A stretch of 64,000 bases of DNA, taken from positions 2,401,874-2,465,873 of the forward strand of contig NC_031478.1 in assembly GCF_000006565.2 (NCBI RefSeq). Direction: 5' to 3'. The number at the start of each line of letters is the position of its first letter. The stretch's first letter is position 1. Position numbers and translations under genes: made by a program. The DNA is from Toxoplasma gondii ME49. Its lineage: Eukaryota; Apicomplexa; Conoidasida; Eucoccidiorida; Sarcocystidae. Below, in pieces: positions 36,967 to 46,652 of this stretch. Under the pieces are notes generated by a model. It searched no databases. It had not been told where the DNA came from and was given only the letters and a program-made list of their open reading frames with translations.

Positions 36967-39562
36967 GGATAGATAGATATGTTTTTCTATTTACATGAGT
37001 ATATGCAGATGTGTGCAGCTTTGCCGCGGTACTCTCAGATTTATGCGCGTGATCGCGTGTATGTTTACGCACTGTTGAGACTCCCATTTCCGTCTGTGCC
37101 ATGTTTCTGTCTCCGCGTTTTCCGCCCCCCGTCTTTCTGTCTCGGCGAAAAGCAGGGCGACCTCGCCGCGCGCTCGACTGCCTCGATGTGGACGTGGACG
37201 CGTCCGCTGGTGCAGGTTTTCTTGAACGAAGCTCGGGATCTTCTCCCTGTTCGCTTGTGCATGTTTTCTTGAACGAAGCTCGGGATCTTCTCCCTGTTCG
37301 CTTGTGCATCTTTGCAGAAGGCCGACGCGTGGTGGCGCGGCTGCGCGGCTTGACGGAGAAAAGTCGGCCAAGGCGACTGGACGCACCTGCTCCCGTTTCC
37401 TCCGGAGAGACCAGCGTGCAGATCGCTGAGGGGCGCGAGAGCCCAGAGCCTCCGCGGAGACCTCCAGAAGGCAGCAGCCTTCTTTTCTGCGGTGACAGTG
37501 TGTCTTTTTCCGGTAAAGGCGTCTCTGAGGAGCCGAACGCAGTCGACGAAGGCTTTGCATGGCTGACCAGATATCTAGTTGGCCGTGCTTTCATGGACGC
37601 GAGCATCATGACGAACATCATCGTCACCGGAACAGGTCTGCTGAACGGGGAGCACAGGGAGAAAACGAAGAACAAGCAAAAGAAGCAGAAGAAACACAAG
37701 GCGAAGGGGCAAAAGAAACAAGAGAAGAAGGAGCAGAAGAAGAAAAGAAGAAAGAGGACAAGAAGAGAAAGATGAAGAGAAAAAAGAGGAAGATCGAGAG
37801 TGGGGGGAAAACTCCGAGAGCAGAAGGTTCACACTCTTCTGGAGAAAAAGGAGACCAAAAGGCCGCCAGGGCGTCACTCCGAATATAAGACAACTGCAGT
37901 GTTTTGGGCATGCCGAGTGTGTTTAGTCTTGAGCTGCTCTCACCAGCAAAAAGTCACTAGTCAAATCAAAGGAGAGAAGAAATAGGCTGAGGAGGCGACA
38001 GAGACCGGAGAGAGAGTGGGAGAGAAAGGCGATTCCAGGAATGAGACAGACAGTGAGGCATAGGGCCTGAGAGAGGAAGCTGAAAGAAGCAAGAACCGGA
38101 GCGAGAAGGCGCGTATGGACTTTACGGAGACGCAGAGATAAAGCGTGACGCTTGCAGATCCCGCAAAAAAGAGAGTGTCTCGTCATTGCATGTGCGTGTA
38201 TCTCTGTATTTCAATCTTTTCACGAAAGAGTGTCAGTGATAATTTGCAACTGGTTGAAGCAACTGTTGTCTTGTTTCTCATTTGCATGTAGATCGCGCGG
38301 TCGAGGAGATTGCTCGCGCGTCCACTTCATCTGACGCCTCTTCTCTGAGTCGATTCCGTCGTCTAAAAAGACTGCCTTTGCGGATGCAAAAGAGAGAGGT
38401 TTCTTCTTCGCTCTCTGCCTGCACTCTTCACGCAAATGGATCTTCACGGATCTGTCGGGGGACTTCAAGCGACGCTCAAGAAGAGGAAGGCAAAGAAATG
38501 TCCGAAAGGGGAGGGAACCGAGCAAAACAACGAACGGGAAACGGACAGCAGAACGGGGAAGGACAGGCAGAGGGGAGAGAAAATAAAAACGAGGAGGAAC
38601 CGAGACATGGAGAGGAAAACGAACGTGGAGAAGCTGAGGAATTCCAGCGGGATACACACTGTGGAGTCCGATCTTCCGGGGCAGAGGGAAACAGAGACAG
38701 ACGATGGAAGTCTTCTCACATGGTGGAGCGGCAGAGCGACCGTGAAAGTGAGATACCTGCAGTCTTTTACCGGTTGTCTCTGGTTGACCTCGATTTCAAA
38801 TCCGACGAACGCATCGAGATGTGAGGACAGTGGGGACCTCTGAAGAATGGCTGAGCGTGCACTCTTAAATTTAAAGATGCGGCAGATTTTGTCAACGGAC
38901 AGGACCTGTCAGGCCGCGTCTGATGTTCTTCTGCTCACGGTGAAATCCCCTACCCACAGCGGGATGTATGTAGATAGAGCTACATATGTATGATTAATTC
39001 TACTCTTTCAGAGACGGGAACATGTGGTGATATTCGCACATTTGTGTAGGGTTTTACCTGTCATCGTTTTACATGTGTCTCTCAATTTGTTCTCTCCCTG
39101 GGTCCTTGTGTATCCGCGGGAGACAGTGCATCGAAGGTAGAACGTGGCCGACGCATTTTTGCTCATCCTTTCTCACTCCATCTGTCTCACGTACTCTTGT
39201 TCAATAGCTTCGGATGCTCTCTCTCGTTTTTTTGCCAGGCGTTCCTTCCTCTTTGTGTTGTCGTGGGGAAGTTCTCGTCCCGTTACTTTGACTGCGTTCG
39301 CCGGCGTTTCTTCGCTTCTCTCTTTTCCTCTTCTCGTCCGTTCATTGTCCCTGCTGCTCTACTCTACAGAGTATCATCTGGCGCTGCATAAGCTCAGTGA
39401 GAGGGCCGTTTTCTTCGGATCCATTGGTAGTCCATTTCCGTCTCTCGAGTTCCGTATCCGTTTTTCTCCAGATGGCACCGAGACTTTGAAGGAATCAAAC
39501 GCGCCTACCGGGCTGCGAGCGCCGGTTCGTTAGAACAGACCGGAGTTTCCAAGCTTACCTGA
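33774..39562 (+). CDS. IPK1: Inositol-pentakisphosphate 2-kinase
   Basis: This is the cytosolic or nuclear enzyme that phosphorylates Ins(1,3,4,5,6)P5 at the 2-position to give InsP6. Family motifs appear in order: the nucleotide-binding glycine strand GGVHLVFRYVG and GKVLKLRK (residues about 35-59); ELKPKCGLF, matching the family EIKPKCGFL (about 342); SRFAMQQ, FDPPHLF and NNFAVFLDG (about 448-503); ASIMTNII near the end of exon 3, matching family CSIM; and VDLDFKSDERIE, matching VxDLDxKPxERI (about 970-980). My exon model is 33774-35720, 36427-36574, 37318-37635, 38292-38820 and 39472-39562, total 3,033 nt or 1,010 aa. Plant and animal homologues are about 450-490 aa. The excess is Ser-, Glu- and Lys-rich insertion. 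The end of exon 2 (36574 or 36580) and the short last exon are the least certain. A GTACGT donor inside exon 1 near 33999 could mark an extra intron. Confidence 0.93.
35887..36100. repeat. AT-rich microsatellites, intronic
   Basis: Several AT runs (about 35887-35905 and 36062-36099) lie in the first intron of IPK1. Confidence 0.85.
36896..36966. repeat. Paired (AT)n tracts, intronic
   Basis: Two pure AT runs separated by a short GC-richer spacer lie in the second intron of IPK1. Confidence 0.9.
37216..37309 (+). repeat. 47-bp perfect tandem duplication at an IPK1 splice acceptor
   Basis: Two identical 47-bp copies (37216-37262 and 37263-37309), starting GTTTTCTTGAACG and ending GCTTGTGCAT, stand head to tail. 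They end eight bases before the exon 3 start of my IPK1 model (37318). The unit is not a multiple of three, so it is tolerable in an intron but would shift the frame in an exon. Confidence 0.95.
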
Positions 39563-40487
39563 AGGAGGAAGCCAGTTTAGTCGGAACTGCATGCGCGCGA
39601 ATTTCTAGGCTAGGTAAGCCTCTGTCTTTTGCGCTTCTCTAAAGGACACGAACAGCTGTAGTGTCACGGCCCTGCTGCTTAGAAGTATCGTTTCTGTCTC
39701 AGGCAGTCGTTTTTCTGCGGCGTGCTCCGTGGCTTTCCTGGTCACCGCTTTGCGACCCAATCGGCGTCCCGTGTCCGCGCTGTTCTACTGGAATATGCGT
39801 CCATCGTGCCCAATCCGGTTTCCTCTGTGATTATCCCTCTAGGCCCCGTCGACGGGATTCGAGTTTTTCAGCTGGAAGACGCCAACACATGGGCGTGAGT
39901 GACTGACCCGAAAACGTCACGCCACTTAACGAGCAGAATGTCTTCGGCGTGTGAGTTTTCTCCGTCGAAGAGTTTGTTTTGTCAGTGGACGGGTCTACAG
40001 AAGTGTCGTTGGCGTGGTGGACAGCAGAAAGTGAGACACGCGTTTACTGAGCTCTGACAAAATATGTAGGATCAGCCGCAAACGTGTATCGATAAAAAAC
40101 ATGCCAATGGAAGGCGTCGCGTAGACTCTACGTGTGAACCGCCAAGACTGTCAGGGGTAAAAGGAACGCCTTTGTGAAGGTTCTTCTCAAACAGTGGAGC
40201 CGCGAGAGACATGAAGTGCCCGCTGTGTTCTCAGTACTCATTTTGATCTTATGAGAGGGCGTTTTGGGCGGGATATTAAACAGAAACCTCTGCGTTGCTG
40301 CTACAAACGTAACGGGTAGGTCTTAACAGGCGACACGGTCACAAAACGACGACGAACAGTGGTCAGAGGTCGGCATCTGGAGGCTAAGTTTGCCAAAGGT
40401 GTGCTTCGTCAACGGCTTGCAAAGTGGAGTTCTAAATAGAACTCGTGGAGTCAGTGGACGCGTCTCGAAGGTTGGGAGAACCGTCGT
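39563..40487. other. Convergent 3' intergenic region
   Basis: IPK1 (plus) and the small membrane protein gene (minus) converge here, so it should contain both 3' UTRs. I see no coding exon or repeat. Confidence 0.5.
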
Positions 40488-41489
40488 TCACCGATGGGAC
40501 GTGTCTACCCAGTTCCACGCCACGGCTGGACCGCCGCCGCCGAGAGAGTCCAGGGTAGCCACGAGAACTTGGGGAGTGATAAATCCTTGCGAAAGAATGA
40601 ATACCGTTGCGCTAACTCCAAAGAGTCCGAACGTAATGGCCACTGGACCGACAACTCTTTGGTGCAATGTGCACGCGCGACCCGTGAAGAGAATGCCTGC
40701 CACACACAGTGGTGATCTTGCAGACTGCTGGTGTCGGTAGTACCGACTATTCAAATATTCTACAGGCGACAGACGGCATTTTTCAGAACTAGAGTGTAAC
40801 GTGCGGATATCCGCACTGCTTTGATGTAATGTAGATACAAGATTGGAAATAGTTTTCTTCGCTGCAGAATCTGCGAACTCCACGTTTTACTCGGTTTTCG
40901 AGGGCTGATGACGATCTGGTTCACCACGGACAGATGACCGCCCAGCGTACACGTCTCTGCTACCGGGTGCGGCGGCACTTGGTTTACATTCAGAGCCGCG
41001 CCCATTCGCTTACCTCCGTTAAGATCTGTCCAGCAAACGTAGGTGACATACAGACCAATACAGAAGGAGAAAAGGGCAGCGACGACGCCGATGATAGCAC
41101 TACCGATGACAAGAGGGTATGAGAAACCTGCAGCAACGGCCATGTGGAGAGTGCACATCCAGAGACGACAGAGTAAACGCCCTCTTTCTGCAGCGCTTTT
41201 CGTATATAACGGTGAGGAAACGGGAAATTGCGTACACACGAGAGTCGTCAGGATGATCCAACAAGGACGAGTGGCACTTCAACCATGGTTAGAAACGGTC
41301 CACTCACGTACCTATCGAGACGATTTGGACCCTCGAAACTAGATGGTGCAACTGGAAAGACGGGACACTCTCTAGCTTTTCTGCACAGAGAGGATTCGTC
41401 TCGGTTCCACTCGTGCTGTAAAACTCACGATCAGCCACCGGTTCTGCTGGTTTTTTTTTCACGCTTGCGTTGTCCAGTGGAGCTTCCAT
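40488..41489 (-). CDS. Small membrane protein, 3 exons, two TM segments
   Basis: Unrecognised. Exon 1 (41489-41312) begins at ATG and encodes 59 hydrophilic residues, closing at G|GTACGTGAG. Exon 2 (41127-41014) follows GCTGCAG and encodes one long membrane segment (core PLVIGSAIIGVVAALFSFCI), closing at G|GTAAGC. Exon 3 (40696-40488) encodes a second segment (VGPVAITFGLFGVSATVFIL) and a Gly-rich tail ending before TGA. Both introns are phase 1. The sum is 501 nt, giving 166 aa. No signal peptide is seen; the N-terminus has no hydrophobic core. The model predicts a hairpin-like protein with about 59 N-terminal hydrophilic residues. The subcellular site cannot be told from sequence. It is convergent with IPK1. 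Confidence 0.65.
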
Positions 41490-43469
41490 GGTGCGCTGTT
41501 GGCAGCACGACCAGAAGAGGCGACTTTGTTGAGTCTGCAAACAGTAGAAAAGGGCGCCCTTCAAACAAATATAACAATGGAGCCTCAAGAAAGACAAGGT
41601 CGCGTTTTTTTGTTAAAATGTACGCACCGCGGCGTTGCCTGCTCCTTTCTGAGGTCACGCCTGCGGTGGGTTCATTCGTCGTATCACTGCTGTGGATGCG
41701 TGACAAACCAAGAGTTACCGTTTGCATCCCGGGCGCAACGTGAAAATCTGTCACAGTTTGACAACGGAAAAGAGGAAGTCTGCCCACATAGATTTGTTTA
41801 AGAGTCCTGTTTATTTCGGGACCAGGGAAGCAAATAACTGACAAGAGAAGAGGCCGCACCGACAGCAGACGCTTCGTAAACTGGTGAATCACTGACAACA
41901 CGAGAGACCTCGTGTCCAGCGACAACACACACAGCGTAAGCAGATGCTTTTGTTCTTTGATATGGTCGAAAGGGCAACCCTCTTTTTCACGCTACCACAA
42001 CCGTGCAGTTGAAGCAGCTCCCGAGTTACAGCCTTGGTGACGTGTGCCCGTTGTTGGTTGACACCAGTGGAAAGGCCGTCAGCAACACGAAATCAATCTT
42101 CTAACAGGAGCTGGTGCTGAAGCTGCCGCCATCAGGTTCACAACCAGCCTACAACCGTCAGCATTATCGAGAGCAAATATATTCAGAGCGTCGGTTCTGC
42201 GCCAAACGCCCCCCCCCTCCCTGACTCAGTGCGTGCTCGATACTGCAAGCATGGTTCTAGCTTGCTTGAAACTACGAAAAACGAACCTCTGTGGAGACAT
42301 GCGATAATTGCAGAAGTCAACCTACATAGACACGACGTCGGGATATCACTGGAAAGCGCTGTATGAGCACAATAGCTTCGCTTCGCCTGCAACCTCGCGC
42401 AGTACAGGTTACATAAGAAACGTCGTGTGCCTTCAGTTTCCAGTTACCGATACCTCTCTTATTCGCCAGTTGCCCTCGATCAGCCTTCAGAGCAATCTTC
42501 TACAGAAAAAGGCGACACTCTCAATTCCCTTGCTGTGCTACCCCACACAGAACGTTGTCGCACGACGTCACCACGCTAAAGTTCTGCAACAATGATCCAT
42601 TGATGGCACGAAAAAAAATCCAGCACATTGTCTGTATTTACTGGCTTCCATGCTTCTGTTCGCAGAAATCCGACCACACTGTACAAAAGCATCAACGATA
42701 CACGGAGCACGGAAGAACACTCCTACGGCGTTAAACGATTCGCAAGAGTTCGCACCCACGCCAACAAATTCACCCAAGCTGGAACAAACATGGGTGACAA
42801 ATTGTTTGTGCCCGGCACAACGACACTGTCAATGACTTCTCGTGACACCCGAAATCTCCTTCGGAAAGGCGTTATAGGAGTTACAAAAATACAATGCCAG
42901 CATATCAAACAGCCCCTCTCCCGGAATTTCTGTACGACCCCTTCGAACCCCTGCCTGTCATGCGGGAACCCCGCGAATTTTATCTGATTACAAAACAGGT
43001 TTCACCAAAATACAGCAAAGGAGTCGCACAACAAACCATGGAACACTGAAACCGGCGAGCATTGCGAGAGGACAATCGCCAGCGCCTTGCGGACGACTTT
43101 TTGTGCCGAAACTGAAGCAGGGAGACCCATTATCCCATTAGAGACGACAGTAGAACGCAGTCACAACGGCGATTTGGGGAACGGCCTACTATGCGAAACA
43201 TGATACTTGTATTCTAATCAGGTATAAAAACGTGGAACAGGCGCGTGAAGTTTTATTCTAGAGTTTCGAAGGTATAGCTAAGCCCTCAGCGTAACAACGT
43301 TTGCTGACGCTCACCTGTGTAAAGCTGCGTCGCATCTGCGTGCCCATGGGGTAACACGCAACTGCTGCTACCAGGAAAGTGTCGCTACTGTGAAATCGCT
43401 GCTTGTTTACCTGCTTTCCCCCTGCTGACATTTGTTTCAGACAGGAGAGAGAGAGAGGTGTCCACTGGG
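41490..43469. other. Divergent intergenic region
   Basis: The minus-strand small membrane gene and the plus-strand gene at 43470 diverge from here. A pyrimidine tract followed by TTTGTTTCAG at about 43431-43440 could be the acceptor of an intron in the 5' UTR of the gene at 43470. No coding exon is supported. A short poly-C run occurs near 42210. Confidence 0.45.
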
Positions 43470-44675
43470 ATGGACGCGCAGCGTTCAAGTCGATTCCAGC
43501 AGGTCAAAGCATCGATCATTCAACTCGTCTATTGGTGCCTACTGAATGCTACCATGGTGCTTCCGATATTTTGTGTAGTTGTATGTATGGTAATCGCCAA
43601 TAATGTCGCCGGAATGGACGCAGGCGACAAGATCCGGCCTTCTGGAGAAGGGGCCGGGAATAAAGTCACTCACTCGCAAAGCGAACCCCATTTTGGCGGG
43701 CCGCATGCCATTGAGGCACCACTACAGGCCGCGAGAAGAGATGACAGAAAGACATCGAATGAGGAGATACACAAACAATCAGCGAGTGATGACACAACCC
43801 ATTTGGAACTTGTCCGCCTTCGAACAGAAAAGAAGAAGCAACCGGGGGGCGTCACGCCATGGCTAAGACGACGCTGGATTTATGCCGCCGGTGTTGCTAC
43901 GGCTGTGCTACTGGGAGCTTACGGATTCCGACAATTTCGTGAGCGGCGGCAGCGACGCGACCAGGAGGCCAGAACTCTTGCAATGGCTGCAAGATACTTG
44001 CAGGGCCGCGCGGAAGCATCGAGGAGGATTGAGAGAGAACTTCAGAAGAAGGAACGAGATGCTAGTTGGTTTCTTCCGAATGCTAGGAACGCCGAGATCG
44101 TCTCCAAGGGCACGCCACGACACGAGAAAGAGAAGGCAGACAAGCAAGCATTAGAACGGATTGTCGAAATGTTAGAGACCCAGCGAATGAGAGTTGCTAA
44201 AAGCGAAGAGGAATTACGTGCTGCACGCAGTCTCCTCATCAGGGAAAATCCTCAACTAGCCACAATTTCTTTGACCGAACAGGAAGAAGCAGACGCCGCC
44301 GAACGTGGACGAGTGACTGAAGCAAGAGGTTTCTTGAATTATTACCTTCCAGAGACCGAGAAGTTGGAAGACGATTTAGTACCTGAAATGCGTGAGTTCG
44401 CGGGTGCAGCGTTGCAAGCACCGAGGGGCACGTCTGAACGACGCGAGTTTTTAAAGAAGGCATTGAGTACTGCTAAGGAGAGGACATCTAGAAGGGTGTG
44501 GATTTACGTTTCGGGAGTAGCCAATGACCTACCGACAACTGTGGGTGTACAGGCCTCTCGTTTAGAAGAGCGCCTTGGGACGAGTCAGGAACTTCAACCG
44601 GAGTACGTCGCTGTGGCCGAACGGAAATTAGACCAGCTGAGCGAGCCGGAAATTTCACACTCAGATACTCAATAA
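43470..44675 (+). CDS. Membrane protein with signal-anchor, second TM and charged coiled-coil region
   Basis: A single open frame of 401 codons runs from ATG (43470) to TAA. I do not recognise it. Residues about 14-46 are hydrophobic (LVYWCLLNATMVLPIFCVVV and onward), a signal peptide or signal anchor. Residues 50-130 are hydrophilic. A second membrane segment lies at about 136-155 (IYAAGVATAVLLGAYGF) after RRR. The remainder is rich in Arg, Lys, Glu and Ala with helix-forming heptad-like spacing and ends in an acidic tail. Signal region plus internal TM plus charged helices is an architecture shared by many coccidian dense-granule proteins. That assignment is inference only. A possible 5'-UTR intron acceptor lies just upstream. 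Confidence 0.65.
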   Translation: MDAQRSSRFQQVKASIIQLVYWCLLNATMVLPIFCVVVCMVIANNVAGMDAGDKIRPSGEGAGNKVTHSQSEPHFGGPHAIEAPLQAARRDDRKTSNEEIHKQSASDDTTHLELVRLRTEKKKQPGGVTPWLRRRWIYAAGVATAVLLGAYGFRQFRERRQRRDQEARTLAMAARYLQGRAEASRRIERELQKKERDASWFLPNARNAEIVSKGTPRHEKEKADKQALERIVEMLETQRMRVAKSEEELRAARSLLIRENPQLATISLTEQEEADAAERGRVTEARGFLNYYLPETEKLEDDLVPEMREFAGAALQAPRGTSERREFLKKALSTAKERTSRRVWIYVSGVANDLPTTVGVQASRLEERLGTSQELQPEYVAVAERKLDQLSEPEISHSDTQ

Positions 44676-46652
44676 GACAGACGTTGAAGCCTGTTGTTTG
44701 CGGTCGTTTTCACATGTACCATAAAGAGTCAACATAAGGCATGTGCTATCCCTTGTCGTTTTTGGTGCCAATCTTTGAACGTTGGTGTATTTCCTCGAAA
44801 TATCTCTTTGAGTCTTCAAAGGAAGCAGTCGCTGGTGAAAGGGCGTGGGTAGGGGAATTACAAAAAACCTTCCTCGTCTCGTGGGAGAGGTGTAATGCAT
44901 ATTTTCCAAGGCAAACAGTGATTCGCAGTTTCAAGGATTCACTTAAGAGTATGCGAATGCTACTGCTGGCATTCATTCGTCCCTGGAAGGAAATCTATGG
45001 GGTCGACCGGATGTGACTTGCCTCTTCAGAGCCTACGACAACGTACGTCAACGTCTTCAGATGAAAAGGCTCGCTTCCAGCATGACAACTCTTGTATATT
45101 GGAAATTATTCTTTGTAGACACTCGTAGGTTTCATGCTGCACATCTTGTCCACGCGTAGTACCGCCATATGCTACTCAGATGACGCAGCTCTCCTCCTTC
45201 AGCCTGTATCTGTTTTGTGAATAAGGAACGCTACTTGCCTATGATAAATGTATCTTGCAACACGCTCTGTGTCTCGCATACCAATTTGGGTTTGTAGAGG
45301 TAACTCATTCAGCAGACGAAACTCTCTTGATTTATCCTCGACTGCTAGGTATTCACACTGAACGCTCATTCATCTCGCCGTTCAATGCCATTGAACCGTT
45401 GCCTTCGATAAGCACATCACACCAACAACAGCATGTACTGGCCGTGCAACTCACGCACTGACTGACGGGTTCGAAGGTCAAGGTATGAGTGACCCTACGG
45501 GCACAGGAACGCAGTGGTCAATACGAGTGTTCATAGCTCTAATGCTTTCCCAGTCCGTCTTTGTCTGTTACTTCGTGTCTCTATACACAGCAAAGGCCTC
45601 GTCAGTGGACAGTGGCAGGGGTACCGCCACCCTTTGTACGCTGATGGCAAACGTTAAAGTGGCTTCACCACAAAATTGGCACCAGACTGGATTTGTGTTT
45701 CATAGAAACGGGCCCTCTTCGTCTCAACGCTGATTCAGACGTTTGGCAACAACTCATCCGTTAACGCGGCTTGCAGTTCGTCAGCTCGTTTCGCTCGAGG
45801 CGTCCTGACAAATCGCGTGGTTCTCTCTGGCCTTCCCGACGACTTCCTCCCCATGAAAGCAAAATTCGTCAAGTTAAAAAGAGATTTCTGTACATACTGA
45901 ATGAAGTAGACTTTCTTGTGAGAACAGGGAACAAGACTGTGCGAGATAAGAAATTTCATCAAGGCTTCTTATTCAGCGTGAACAGAATCCCGGATCATGC
46001 ATATGGAAATGTCTTCTAACGCACAGTCCACTGCATGTCGTACTCGTCGAATCCTAGAGTTGTGGCGGTGTCTCGCGGCCAGCTGCGGGTCGCAGCTGCT
46101 GCTAGCCAGCAACAACAGAATTGGTGTTTTGTTGATATTGCGACAAAAGGAGCACAGTATTGGGTGGCTTGAGCAGGGGTTTTTTATTATGGACTTCCCG
46201 CGTCCTTTTGTTGGTTTAAATCTGAAGATGGACATTGTTTTGGAGTAGTCAATGCTTGAGGCGGAGTATTGCCTACGGCGGCTGAGTTCGTGTCCGGAGA
46301 AGATTACCATGTGGCAGGCGGTCGCCTCACTCAGGTGTAACCCGCTTTTGAGCTTCGATTACAGATCGTCGATCCACATATTCGTTTAGCGGTTATGAGC
46401 ACCATCTCCCTCTCCCAAGGCAATTGTTAATATGAGGACCCAGTGGCAGCTGCTGGCCTTCATGTGGATATGCGGCGTCCACAGTTGTGCTGGTTCCCCA
46501 CCCCACCGAGGTTCGTCCTGAGGCCTCAGCGTGTCTCTTTTTGTAATCGCCCAGGTGAACAGCGCGTCTGACCGATTTACTCGGTAGTATCGGAGGATAC
46601 GCGCCGGAGAGAGAACGCCACCCAGCAGCTGACAATTTGTGTTGTGACAGAA
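44676..46652. other. Intergenic region with one small ORF candidate
   Basis: Mostly unassigned. Scattered short open frames occur, of which only the 82-codon one at 45485 has an interesting N-terminus (listed separately). I see no repeats of note. Confidence 0.4.
45485..45733 (+). CDS. Candidate small secreted or membrane ORF
   Basis: An 82-codon frame starts at a true ATG. About 11 hydrophilic residues are followed by a hydrophobic stretch (VFIALMLSQSVFVCYFVSLY) and then a Ser-rich region, resembling a signal peptide or anchor. It could be a first exon of a longer gene or a chance frame. No downstream exon could be joined with confidence. Confidence 0.25.
   Translation: MSDPTGTGTQWSIRVFIALMLSQSVFVCYFVSLYTAKASSVDSGRGTATLCTLMANVKVASPQNWHQTGFVFHRNGPSSSQR

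Noticed and set aside
39361..39533. Alternative last IPK1 exon starting at the CTCTACAG acceptor near 39368
   Set aside because: In the required phase it runs into a stop after about eight residues, while the acceptor at 39471 gives a longer in-frame tail.
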